In this document: positions 10,203 through 17,784 of the stretch, in pieces
Numbering within the stretch: the first letter of the stretch is position 1
How the letters are laid out: the number at the start of each line of letters is the position of its first letter
Source of the DNA: Parabacteroides sp. An277
GTDB taxonomy: Bacteria; Bacteroidota; Bacteroidia; Bacteroidales; Tannerellaceae
Assembly (NCBI RefSeq): GCF_002159645.1
Contig: NZ_NFJB01000003.1
Span: 1 to 64,000, forward strand
DNA length: 64,000 nucleotides
Direction: 5' to 3'
Notes under the pieces: generated by a model
Told to the model about the DNA's origin: nothing
Seen by the model: only the letters and a program-made list of their open reading frames with translations
Databases searched by the model: none
Program-made: the position numbers and the translations under genes

Positions 10203-10258
10203 AGGGACAATGGACAAAAGGGCAACGAGTTATTTGCCCGGACGTCCATTGTCTGTTT
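10203..10258 (-). terminator. Hairpin with T run between tpiA and the SPOR gene
   Basis: Two nested arm pairs (GACAATGGAC with GTCCATTGTC, and GGGCAA with TTGCCC) form a long stem with small internal loops. On the minus strand a TTTTT run follows. It could end part of the transcription after tpiA. Confidence 0.6.
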
Positions 10259-10345
10259 ATAGTTGATTATGGGTAAATTGATAGTTATAAATGAATCCAT
10301 TATCCCTTATAAAAGGGGGAATGGTCCCTTCTCAATGGCCCCTTA

Positions 10346-11107
10346 TTATTTATCGAACGCTTCGATAATCGGCATGAACTTTTCTACCGAGAGAGAGGCG
10401 CCTCCAATCAAACCTCCGTCTACATCGGGTTTAGCGAAGAGTTCTTTCGCGTTTCCTCCATTGCAACTTCCACCATAAAGGATGGTGCAATTATCGGCAA
10501 TTTCCTGTCCGTATTTAGCGGCCAGCGTAGCGCGGATATGCGCATGGATTTCTTCGGCTTGGTCGGCCGTAGCGGTCTTACCCGTACCGATAGCCCATAC
10601 CGGTTCGTAAGCCAAGATAATCTTGCTGAAGTCTTCGGCCGAGAGGTTGAAGAGCGACCCTTCGATTTGGGCATCTACCACTTCGAAGTGCTTGCCTGCT
10701 TCGCGTTCAGCCAATACTTCGCCGATGCAGAAGATAGGCGTAAGTCCGTTTGCGAGGGCTAATTCCACCTTTGTTTTGAGGATTTCGGGCGTTTCGTGGT
10801 AATACGCGCGGCGTTCAGAGTGGCCTAAGATGACATATTTCGCACCCGTAGAAGCGACCATAGCGGCCGATACTTCGCCCGTGAAGGCACCCTTTTCCTT
10901 GTCTGCGCAATTCTCTGCGGCTACCCCGATTTTGTTCGTGTCGATAGCTGCGGCTACGCTGGCCAGGTGCGTGAAGGGCGTACCGATGATGACATCGCAA
11001 TTCGTCGTTTTGTTCTTCAACGCTTCGTCCAATCCTTTAGCCAATGCCAATCCTTCGGCCAGGGTGGTGTTCATTTTCCAGTTTCCTGCAACAATGTTCT
11101 TTCTCAT
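10346..11107 (-). CDS. tpiA: Triosephosphate isomerase
   Basis: The 253-residue enzyme interconverts dihydroxyacetone phosphate and glyceraldehyde 3-phosphate in glycolysis. Catalytic landmarks are visible: Lys in AGNWKMN, His in ILGHSERR, Glu in [11 protein letters not shown], and the phosphate-binding [10 protein letters not shown]. It follows the DoxX-like gene by 21 bp on the same strand, the arrangement I know from other Bacteroidales. Confidence 0.97.
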   Translation of the reverse strand: MRKNIVAGNWKMNTTLAEGLALAKGLDEALKNKTTNCDVIIGTPFTHLASVAAAIDTNKIGVAAENCADKEKGAFTGEVSAAMVASTGAKYVILGHSERRAYYHETPEILKTKVELALANGLTPIFCIGEVLAEREAGKHFEVVDAQIEGSLFNLSAEDFSKIILAYEPVWAIGTGKTATADQAEEIHAHIRATLAAKYGQEIADNCTILYGGSCNGGNAKELFAKPDVDGGLIGGASLSVEKFMPIIEAFDK

Positions 11108-11128
11108 GATTCTTGTTTATTTAAATGA

Positions 11129-12406
11129 TTATGTATTGTTATCTTGTTCGTATGTTGATTTGTTTTTCCGCCTACGGTTCGTCCGATAGTCGTACGCCCA
11201 AACCAGGAGCAAAGGTACGGCAAAAGTCAATAGGTTGGTTATATATCGGGCTTCTTTCTTATCATTCTCTTTTCCTTGCCACACCTCCGCGAAGGTTTGT
11301 GGCCATGCTTCTTCGGCGGGCAAATCGTTGTAATGCCATTTGGCTAAGATAGTTCCCCCTTTGAGGAGTACCAACCCGGGGTTGGAGCGGATGAAGGTCT
11401 TGAGCATCGTCTCATCTCCGAAGAGGAAGGGATATTCCGCCCCGGTATAATCTATCCAGCGGTCGATAGCTTCGCTTTCCGAGCTGGTCACGCCATAGAA
11501 GCGCATCCCTTGCTCTTGGGCGTAATCATAGATGTTGTTGATTTCATCGATGCGCTCCTCGTGGGCGGTTTCGAGCTTGGGGGCGATGAGGAGGAAGACG
11601 CCCGCCGTATCGCCCAAGATGGATTCCGTCAGGTCTTCGCCTTCGGGCGTGAGGAGGAGGAAGTCGGTAATAGGGGGGACGTACCCCTGCTTGAGGAGCT
11701 TCGTCTCGGTGCGGATAAAGGTCCAGGTTGTATCTTCGGCCGGTACATTATCCAGGGTGAACGTCTGCCTCTTTCCCTCTTTCTCATAGATGAAGCGGTA
11801 TTCGTATTCATCTTGGGGTGCTCCTTCGGGTATCGTCATTTGCTCCGGGATGTTCACCCCTACTTTATAAGGGCGGAAATCGACTATCGGGAGATGCCAA
11901 TAATTCCGAAGCGAGAAGCCTACGCAAAACATATAGGCGTATAACGCCACAAACCAATATACCTTGTAGCTATATCCGGCCTGCACCCGCTGGTTGAAGC
12001 GGAATGCCACGAAGGCGGCCGCCAGCAAGACGATGTTCTTATAGAAGGTCTCCCAGTTGGTCAATACGAGCGCTTCGCCAAAGCATCCGCAATCGGCCAC
12101 CGGGTTGTAGAGGGCCAGGTAGAGGGTGAGGGGCGTCATGAAGCACATCATCAGGAGCGTCAGGAAGGAGGCATACCGCCGGTAAACGCCCAGCAGCATA
12201 CAGGTGCCTAAGGTGAACTCGATGGCCGCCAGGTTGATGGCAAAGGGCATGGCCAGCCATTCTAAATGCGCGAAACCGAACGCGTTGAAGTATTCCTCCA
12301 TCTTGATAGCTCCTCCTACCGGGTCGATGGCTTTTGCCGTACCCGAGAAGAGGAATACCACGCCCAGCAACACGCGGCATACGCACGCGAGCAGGCTACT
12401 CCCCAT
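11129..12406 (-). CDS. DoxX-like membrane protein with C-terminal thioredoxin-like domain
   Basis: I choose the start at 12406 (MGSSLLACVCRVLLG), which overlaps the DUF1599 stop by 11 bp; an upstream start at 12436 is possible. The N-terminal ~170 residues form four to five membrane helices of the DoxX/MauE type, including PVADCGCFGEAL. The C-terminal half (about 225-370) reads like a thioredoxin/redoxin fold (GVFLLIAPKLE, FGDETMLKTFIRSNPGLVLLKGG) but has no CxxC. The 425-residue fusion is conserved next to tpiA in Bacteroidales as far as I recall. A role in membrane redox chemistry is likely from the family, but the substrate is unknown. Confidence 0.72.
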   Translation of the reverse strand: MGSSLLACVCRVLLGVVFLFSGTAKAIDPVGGAIKMEEYFNAFGFAHLEWLAMPFAINLAAIEFTLGTCMLLGVYRRYASFLTLLMMCFMTPLTLYLALYNPVADCGCFGEALVLTNWETFYKNIVLLAAAFVAFRFNQRVQAGYSYKVYWFVALYAYMFCVGFSLRNYWHLPIVDFRPYKVGVNIPEQMTIPEGAPQDEYEYRFIYEKEGKRQTFTLDNVPAEDTTWTFIRTETKLLKQGYVPPITDFLLLTPEGEDLTESILGDTAGVFLLIAPKLETAHEERIDEINNIYDYAQEQGMRFYGVTSSESEAIDRWIDYTGAEYPFLFGDETMLKTFIRSNPGLVLLKGGTILAKWHYNDLPAEEAWPQTFAEVWQGKENDKKEARYITNLLTFAVPLLLVWAYDYRTNRRRKNKSTYEQDNNT

Positions 12407-12938
12407 ATTCCAGCTTGATGAGTCCGAACAACGCATAATTCACCATGTCCATATAGTTCGCTCCGATGCCCTCCGATACGAGCGTCTGCCCGTGGTGGTC
12501 TTCGATTTGCTTGGTGCGGTAGAGCTTCATCAATATCAAGTCGGTATACGAGCTGATGCGCATCGAGCGCCATGCCTCGTCGTAATCATGGTTTTTGGCA
12601 TACATGAGCTCTTTCGTCTCGGTCATATACTTATCGTAGAGCGTGACGGCCTCTTCGTTCGTGAGGTCGGTCGTATCGGCGTATCCGAGTGCCAACTGGA
12701 TAAGCCCGATGATGCCGTAATTCACGATGGCGATAAACTCCGGCCGGATGCCTTCGCCCACGCGGCTCACCCCCTTCGTCTCCAAGCTCCGGATGCGGTT
12801 GGCTTTTATAAACAACTGGTCGGTAATGGACGAGGGCCGCATGATGCGCCACGATGGCCCGTAATCCGCCAATTTCTGGATGTATAATTCCCGGCATACG
12901 GAAATTAATGCTTCAAATTGTTTTTCTGTTTCTGGCAT
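12396..12938 (-). CDS. DUF1599 family protein
   Basis: The 180-residue protein contains two related halves, each with a YGPSWRIMR- or YDEAWRSMR-like motif followed by DLILMK or DQLFIK and a terminal NYG or NYA element, which is the internal duplication typical of DUF1599. The start at 12938 is preferred because the promoter TATCTTTG lies at 12961-12968; the more distal in-frame ATG at 12983 would be upstream of that promoter. It is the first gene of the operon running to folE. No biochemical function is known to me. Confidence 0.8.
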   Translation of the reverse strand: MPETEKQFEALISVCRELYIQKLADYGPSWRIMRPSSITDQLFIKANRIRSLETKGVSRVGEGIRPEFIAIVNYGIIGLIQLALGYADTTDLTNEEAVTLYDKYMTETKELMYAKNHDYDEAWRSMRISSYTDLILMKLYRTKQIEDHHGQTLVSEGIGANYMDMVNYALFGLIKLEYGE

Positions 12939-12960
12939 ACCATCTTCGTTTTTCCTCGTG

Positions 12961-12990
12961 CAAAGATACAAAAAAAGGGGCAATTGTCAA
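12961..12990 (-). promoter_or_regulatory. Promoter for the DUF1599-tpiA-folE operon
   Basis: On the minus strand TTG (12990-12988), a 19-bp spacer and TATCTTTG (12968-12961) match the Bacteroidetes -33/-7 consensus well. A rightward TATCTTTG at 13000-13007 lies back to back with it. Confidence 0.75.
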
Positions 12991-12999
12991 TTAATTCCT

Positions 13000-13007
13000 T
13001 ATCTTTG
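13000..13007 (+). promoter_or_regulatory. -7 box for the membrane protein gene at 13053
   Basis: TATCTTTG lies 46 bp before the start codon. A TTG -33 box is not at the ideal spacing. The two divergent promoters share this short region. Confidence 0.55.
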
Positions 13008-13052
13008 CACGGGTAAAATGGTTTTATTTCTAATTTTAAACAGGTAAATATC

Positions 13053-13736
13053 ATGAAAAAGTCGGATATCCTTTTTCTCGTTATCGTGGTGGCGCTTTTT
13101 GCTCCTTTTTTCTTTTCTTCTTCGCTTTACGAAGGTTACCAATCGCTCAACGCGGCGCATGGCATGTGGATGAGCTTCCTGAAATTTGCCCTTCTCTCGA
13201 CGTTGGGCGAACTCTTGGGGTTGCGCATCAGCACGGGCCATTATTACCGGAAGGGGTTCGGCGTCTGGCCGCGGGCGGTCGTCTGGGGGCTTTTCGGCAT
13301 GGGGATTAACTTGGCGATGATTATCTTCTCGCAGGGCGTACCCGTCGCGCTGGAATACGTCGGGATGCAGGGGGCCACTACCCTCATGGCCGGACCGCTT
13401 TCGCCCGCGAAGGTGCTCGTGGCCTTCTTTATCTCCGTCGGGATGAATGGCATCTTTGCCCCTGTTTTCATGACGTTTCATAAAATCACCGATACGCACA
13501 TCCTCGCATGTGGCGGTTCGCTTCGGGCGTTGCTGACGCCCATCCCGATGGCACGTATCCTGACGCAGCTCAACTGGTCGGCGCAATGGCATTTCGTTTT
13601 CCAGAAAACCATCCCCCTCTTCTGGGTGCCGGCGCATACCATCACGTTTCTGTTGCCCAGCGAAGCGCGCGTCCTGTTTGCCGCCCTCTTGGGGGTAGCC
13701 CTCGGCGTCTTGTTGGCCGTGGCGGCACGGAGGTGA
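13053..13736 (+). CDS. Integral membrane protein, Mpv17/PMP22-like
   Basis: The 227-residue protein has about four to six hydrophobic segments and no signal peptidase site. The C-terminal part (FQKTIPLFWVPAHTITFLLPSEARVLFAALLGVALG) resembles the Mpv17/PMP22 family signature of an aromatic-rich stretch, a Pro and a final helix. Members occur in many Bacteroidetes without a known function. It is a single gene with its own promoter. The family assignment is by eye. Confidence 0.55.
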   Translation: MKKSDILFLVIVVALFAPFFFSSSLYEGYQSLNAAHGMWMSFLKFALLSTLGELLGLRISTGHYYRKGFGVWPRAVVWGLFGMGINLAMIIFSQGVPVALEYVGMQGATTLMAGPLSPAKVLVAFFISVGMNGIFAPVFMTFHKITDTHILACGGSLRALLTPIPMARILTQLNWSAQWHFVFQKTIPLFWVPAHTITFLLPSEARVLFAALLGVALGVLLAVAARR

Positions 13737-13746
13737 TTCCATCGCA

Positions 13747-13845
13747 TTACGTACAGGCCGTAACGCCCAATGCCGTCCCGATAGACGTGAGAATCGTAAT
13801 CAACGTCTGGATGATAATCTTCCAAATTTCCTTCTTTTTGTCCAT
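13747..13845 (-). CDS. Smalltalk family small protein
   Basis: A 32-codon frame encodes a short peptide beginning MDKKKEIWKIIIQTLITILT and ending GVTACT: a charged head, a single amphipathic or membrane-spanning stretch, and a near-C-terminal Cys. This is the form of the smalltalk proteins annotated in Bacteroides, usually next to HU-like DNA-binding proteins, as here (14020-14436). The function is unknown. Confidence 0.8.
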   Translation of the reverse strand: MDKKKEIWKIIIQTLITILTSIGTALGVTACT

Positions 13846-13894
13846 GTGGTTCAATTAAGAATTAAAAATTAAAAATGAAGTTGGGTAGCATGGC

Positions 13895-14018
13895 GCACAG
13901 CATTACACAGATGCGACCGATTTTCGCAGATTTCTTATTTCCGGATGAGTCCATGCCGCGTAGCCTTCATAAAATCGGTGGTCATCTGTCGCATCCGTGT
14001 CATCTGTGTGCCCCGTAA
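13895..14018. repeat. Imperfect inverted repeat between smalltalk and HU genes
   Basis: The left arm around 13903-13930 (CACAGATGCGACCGATTTT) is roughly inverted in the right arm around 13970-14010 (AAAATCGGTGGTCATCTGTC). This repeat-like text is familiar from intergenic regions of Bacteroides. Its role is unknown. Confidence 0.35.
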
Positions 14019-14019
14019 T

Positions 14020-14436
14020 TTACACCGTGCCAGTCTCTTCCTCCGTTACCCCGATGCGTTCGAACTTCGTTTCCGAGCGGGCCGTCTGGATGCGCTTCCC
14101 GGCGTAGAACTTCACGCGGGGTTTGCGGATGAGGGAGGCGTCGAAATCCTCCTTGTTGATGACGCCGCTCGAACCGATGGTCATGCGGAAGTTGCCCAAT
14201 TCGCCCATCTCGACGATGCGCCCCGCCTGGAGGTTCTTGGCGATGACCCACGTCATGCGGTCGAGCACCGCCTTCACGTCGGCCGAGGAGCAGGTAGACG
14301 ACTCGGCGATGTCGTCGCACAGTTCGTCGAACGTCATGTGGTCGGCCGCCGCCGCCCGTGCATACCAGAGCTTCGCATCTTCTGCCGCTCCTTCACTCAT
14401 ATCCTTTCCCTGAATCAAATCATACTTTATTGCCAT
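14020..14436 (-). CDS. HU-like DNA-binding protein
   Basis: The 138-residue protein resembles the HU/IHF-related DNA-binding domain common in Bacteroides: an N-terminal helical region (FDELCDDIAESSTCSSADVKAVLDRMTWVIAKNL) and a beta-arm region (VEMGELGNFRMTIGSSGV). The C-terminal tail (KPRVKFYAGKRIQTARS) is basic. It is followed by the smalltalk gene 174 bp downstream on the same strand. A TTG-N21-TATCTTTG promoter lies at 14529-14560. I infer nucleoid binding; no specific target is visible. Confidence 0.82.
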   Translation of the reverse strand: MAIKYDLIQGKDMSEGAAEDAKLWYARAAAADHMTFDELCDDIAESSTCSSADVKAVLDRMTWVIAKNLQAGRIVEMGELGNFRMTIGSSGVINKEDFDASLIRKPRVKFYAGKRIQTARSETKFERIGVTEEETGTV

Positions 14437-14528
14437 TGTTTTTACTTTTTTAGGTGAAACATTTATAATTGGAATTCCAAGAATTTACGCCTGTATTTGC
14501 GCGCGGATACGGGTGTAACTCTATGTTG

Positions 14529-14560
14529 CAAAGATACAAAACATTTCCCCTACCTGCCAA
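14529..14560 (-). promoter_or_regulatory. Promoter for the HU-like gene
   Basis: On the minus strand TTG (14560-14558), a 21-bp spacer and TATCTTTG (14536-14529). Confidence 0.65.
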
Positions 14561-14597
14561 AAAACAGGGGTGGCTAAGGAGTGAAATTCTGTTAAAT

Positions 14598-14765
14598 TCT
14601 TTGTTCTTTTTCCTTGATGAAAAAAGAACCAAAAAATCAAGGCTTACACTCCAGCGGCTACAAATTCGCGGCGCGGAGCGGAAATCTCGGAAAAACTCGC
14701 TTCGCTCAAACAGCCGAGATTTCTTTTCGCTCCGCTTGGAATTTGCTTTACGCCGCTTCCGTTAG
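14598..14765. repeat. Non-coding repeat-like segment with hairpins
   Basis: The segment has inverted arms (AATCTCGG near 14687 and CCGAGATT near 14722, flanked by GAGCG and CGCTC). Short open frames here have no protein-like composition. The text resembles repeats seen in intergenic regions of Bacteroides. Confidence 0.35.
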
Positions 14766-14801
14766 GCCAATCCAATTAATAATGGACAATGGATAAGGAG
14801 C

Positions 14802-14980
14802 TGTGTCAAAATGCTATCTGAAAAGCTCCCCTGCCCTTAGGGGAGCTGGCTCGCGTAGCGAGACTGAGGGGTTAAATCTCTCATCATAAGAAACTACCCC
14901 TCACCCCTGCGGGGAGCTCCCCTAAGGACAGGGGAGCTTTTCAGTTACTTTCAGATCACATTTTCTTATTTATGACACAC
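14802..14980 (+). repeat. MITE-like element, copy 1
   Basis: This is a ~180-bp element bounded by TGTGTCA and TGACACA, with inner arms of CTGAAAAGCTCCCCTG type and several internal hairpins (AGCTCCCC/GGGGAGCT, CGCGTAGCG). Copies 2 (16055-16238, inverted) and 3 (45085-45295, inverted) are nearly identical in the core. An 11-bp inverted pair, CCAATCCAATT (14767) and AATTGGATTGG (14988), lies just outside. It has no coding capacity. Confidence 0.85.
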
Positions 14981-15071
14981 CTTCTTGTCAATTGGATTGG
15001 TCTTACAATTACAATTCTTACAAATGACAATTAATTTTTAGGAGAAATGGCATCGCGAAAAAGAGAGAGTA

Positions 15072-15128
15072 GAATTTTATAATATATATATAATATATAT
15101 AATATATATATTATATATATATTATAAC
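15072..15128. repeat. TA-rich palindrome
   Basis: About 55 bp consist almost only of alternating T and A with a few AA/TT steps, forming a near-perfect self-complementary tract. It could extrude as a cruciform or fold as an AU hairpin. It lies between the MITE-like copy 1 and the promoter at 15313. Confidence 0.8.
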
Positions 15129-15312
15129 TCTTTTTCTTAGGGGTAGCCGGGGGAAAGCATTATCTCAAAAAAGCTAATTGTCATTTGTAAGGATTGTAAG
15201 TGTAAGGAAAGGAAGAACGAGGGTATTGCCTTATAAATAACTGATAATGATAAGATAACGCAAGGGAAGGGCCTGTTTTCGAAAAAAGAACGAAAAAATA
15301 TGCGTTTTTCGC

Positions 15313-15343
15313 TTGACAAACGGGTTTCGGTTGCGTACCTTTG
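15313..15343 (+). promoter_or_regulatory. Promoter for the two-gene cassette
   Basis: TTG (15313-15315), a 20-bp spacer and TACCTTTG (15336-15343) fit the Bacteroidetes consensus, 36 bp before the first start codon. This supports that the two small genes are expressed. Confidence 0.75.
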
Positions 15344-15378
15344 TAATCTGACACGAAATTTAAAAGAACATAAAAGCC

Positions 15379-15588
15379 ATGGACGCCCATCTGAAACAAT
15401 CGTACCTTGAAACCATCAGCCACCTCATAGAGCAAAACGCCAGATTAGGGGCGAAGATAGAAGAACTCGAAAAAGAGAACAACGAGCTCAAGATGAAGTT
15501 GCAAATGCGGGTATATATCAACGAGATGCACGGTACGTTGGAAGGCGACGCCTATCAGCACGGGACGGCCATGGGCAGGAACATGTAA
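15379..15588 (+). CDS. Small coiled-coil protein of unknown function
   Basis: The 69-residue protein has a heptad-like coiled coil (about residues 8-45, IEQNARLGAKIEELEKENNELKMKL) and a short polar tail. I do not recognise the family. It begins 36 bp after a good promoter and is followed after 21 bp by another small gene. The pair is enclosed by inverted copies of a MITE-like element. It may bind the protein encoded next or form a dimer. Confidence 0.65.
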   Translation: MDAHLKQSYLETISHLIEQNARLGAKIEELEKENNELKMKLQMRVYINEMHGTLEGDAYQHGTAMGRNM

Positions 15589-15609
15589 CCTCAGAAACTC
15601 AAAAAAGAT

Positions 15610-16020
15610 ATGGAAACGGTACACATCGATACGGTCGTCGGCTCGGTATTCGGGAACGTGACGCAGTATATTACGAAAGAAGAAATCAGCATGAAGCAGG
15701 AGGAAATCCACGTGCGCGAAGAGGCGAAGGCGGAGGAAGAAACGGCCGTCCCACCCTATCTGGCGACGGAAGAGGCCAGCCGGCTCCGCGAACGGCTCGA
15801 AAGGAAAGGGCTGGTAGACGCGCATTGGCAGCCCGTGGGCCTCACGCTGGCCGAGAAGGGCGTGCTGGTGCAATACATAGCCGGGCAACTGGGCCTCGAC
15901 GCGCAATGGCAGACCTTCGCCCGCCTGTGGGGCATGAAGCCCGAGACGCTCCGCAAGGCATACGGCAAGGGGATGGAACAAAGGAAAACCCTCACCTTTT
16001 TGGATAGGGTGAAGGGGTAG
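15610..16020 (+). CDS. Unknown protein with possible helix-turn-helix C-terminus
   Basis: The 136-residue protein has a variable, Glu-rich N-terminal half (residues 20-50) and a helical C-terminal half. The latter (LTLAEKGVLVQYIAGQLGL, then FARLWGMKPETLRKAYGKG) could form a helix-turn-helix of the kind that recognises DNA. There is no signal peptide. I do not recognise the family. Context suggests co-transcription with the coiled-coil gene. A regulatory role is only inferred from the helix pattern. Confidence 0.65.
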   Translation: METVHIDTVVGSVFGNVTQYITKEEISMKQEEIHVREEAKAEEETAVPPYLATEEASRLRERLERKGLVDAHWQPVGLTLAEKGVLVQYIAGQLGLDAQWQTFARLWGMKPETLRKAYGKGMEQRKTLTFLDRVKG

Positions 16021-16054
16021 GAATAGATGAATACACATATTTGCAAAAAAGAAG

Positions 16055-16238
16055 GTGTGTCATAAATAAGAAAATGTGATCTGAAAGTAACTGAAAAGCT
16101 CCCCTGCTTTGATAGGGGAGCTCCCCGCAGGGGGTGAGGGGTAGTTTCTTATGATGAGAGATTTAACCCCTCAGTCTCGCTACGCGAGCCAGCTCCCCTA
16201 AGGGCAGGGGAGCTTTTCAGATAGCATTTTGACACACC
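16055..16238 (-). repeat. MITE-like element, copy 2 (inverted)
   Basis: It is the reverse complement of the element at 14802-14980 with few differences, bounded by TGTGTCA and TGACACA. It lies between the convergent ends of the small gene at 16020 and pepD at 16275. Together with copy 1 it brackets the two-gene cassette in inverted orientation. Confidence 0.85.
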
Positions 16239-16274
16239 CCTACGAACAGGGAAAATTCTCCATTGTCCATTCTT

Positions 16275-17729
16275 TCAGATTCTTTCCAAGGCGGTGGTGA
16301 GGAACGTCCACAGGCGTTCGACGGAAGCGATGCGCACGCGTTCGTCGGGCGAATGCGGATGTTGCAAATCCGGTCCGATAGATACCATATCCATTTCAGG
16401 ATAAGCCCCTTGGAAGATGCCGCATTCCAGCCCGGCGTGCATCACCTCTACCTTCGCCTCCTGTCCGAAGAGGTCGAGGTAGGTTTGCTTCATCACCTGA
16501 AGTAGCGGGGAGTGCGCGTTGGGTTGCCACCCGTTGTATCCGTTTGCCTCTTCCACCTTCGCACCCGCCAGCGAGAAGATGCTTTCGAGGCTGGAGCAGA
16601 GCGCGTCTTTGCGGGTTTCAGACGAGCTACGGATGAGGAGCTTTATCTCAATCCGCTCGTTGGAGCTCTTGACGATGGCCAGGTTCGAAGAGGATTCGAC
16701 CGTACCGGGGAAATCGTTCAACATCGTGATAGGTCCGTTTTGGCATCCCTCGATGGCGTTAATCAGGTCGTCTTGAATCTCTTCGGGAATCAACGTCTGG
16801 GGCAATTCGGCCATTTCGGCGGTAAACGAGATGCCGTCTTCCACGCCCGCATACTCCTGGCGGAACATGTCCTGGTAATCCGATACCAACTCCCAGAGCG
16901 CTTCGGCGTTATCGCCCGGAATCGTAACCAAGGCCATCGCCTCGCGCGGGATGGCATTGCGAAGGTTTCCCCCTTCGACGGCCGAAAGACGCGCCCCGTA
17001 ATCGCACACCGCCTCCTTCAAGAAGCGGAACATCAGCTTGTTGGCATTCGCCCGGCCGAGGTGGATATCCAAACCGGAGTGCCCTCCTTTCAACCCCGTC
17101 AGGTTGAGTTTGACGGCCACATCACCTTCCGGTACGTAGGTATCCTCTTTGAATTGGAAAGAGATGTTCATGTCGATGCCGCCCGCACACCCGACGCAGA
17201 GCACACCTTCCGTTTCCGAATCCAGGTTCACCAGGACTTCCCCCCGCAAGAACCCCGGTTTCAGCCCGACGGCACCATCCATGCCCTCCTCTTCGTTGAT
17301 GGTAAAGAGGGCTTCCAGCGGGCCATGTTTCAAGCCTTTATCGGCCAATACCGCCATGGCCAAGGCCACTCCCATGCCATCGTCGGCCCCCAAGGTGGTT
17401 TGGCGAGCCTTTACCCATTCCCCGTCTACGTAAGCATCGATGGAATCGGTCAGGAAATTGTGGTTTACCGAAGCGTTCTTCTGCGGGACCATATCCAAGT
17501 GAGCTTGCAACGTCACGGGGCGATGCGCCTCCATGCCCAGCGAGGCAGGTTTGCGAATAAGGATATTCCCCGCCCCATCCGTGAGCGTTTCCAATCCCAA
17601 CTCATTTCCAAAGTTTACCATAAAACGGGTTATTCCCTCCATATGCCCCGTAGGGCGAGGAATTTGGGTTAGCTCATAAAAATAACCCCATACTGCTTTC
17701 GGTGAAAGCTTTTTGATTTCTTCAGACAT
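16275..17729 (-). CDS. pepD: Aminoacyl-histidine dipeptidase
   Basis: At 484 residues this is a full-length M20-family cytosolic dipeptidase, hydrolysing Xaa-His and related dipeptides. Metal-binding and catalytic landmarks are LQAHLDMVP, GADDGMGVALAMA, INEEEGMDGAVGL and HAGLECGIF. There is no signal peptide. It is followed by MITE-like copy 2. The flippase-like gene ends 56 bp upstream on the same strand. Confidence 0.95.
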   Translation of the reverse strand: MSEEIKKLSPKAVWGYFYELTQIPRPTGHMEGITRFMVNFGNELGLETLTDGAGNILIRKPASLGMEAHRPVTLQAHLDMVPQKNASVNHNFLTDSIDAYVDGEWVKARQTTLGADDGMGVALAMAVLADKGLKHGPLEALFTINEEEGMDGAVGLKPGFLRGEVLVNLDSETEGVLCVGCAGGIDMNISFQFKEDTYVPEGDVAVKLNLTGLKGGHSGLDIHLGRANANKLMFRFLKEAVCDYGARLSAVEGGNLRNAIPREAMALVTIPGDNAEALWELVSDYQDMFRQEYAGVEDGISFTAEMAELPQTLIPEEIQDDLINAIEGCQNGPITMLNDFPGTVESSSNLAIVKSSNERIEIKLLIRSSSETRKDALCSSLESIFSLAGAKVEEANGYNGWQPNAHSPLLQVMKQTYLDLFGQEAKVEVMHAGLECGIFQGAYPEMDMVSIGPDLQHPHSPDERVRIASVERLWTFLTTALERI

Positions 17730-17784
17730 AACTTTATCCTTCTTATTGTTTTATTTGATGGAAATGAACGGACATTGCTTAGGT

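Noticed and set aside
12407-12436. Start of the DoxX-like protein at 12436
   Set aside because: It would overlap DUF1599 by 41 bp and add a polar leader; the ATG at 12406 fits the membrane N-terminus better.
12999-13742. 247-residue leftward frame opposite the membrane protein gene
   Set aside because: It is the antisense of a good membrane protein, with Arg/His-rich, low-complexity composition.
14614-14796. 60-residue frame in the repeat-like segment
   Set aside because: It lies in hairpin-rich repeat text with Arg/Ser-biased composition.
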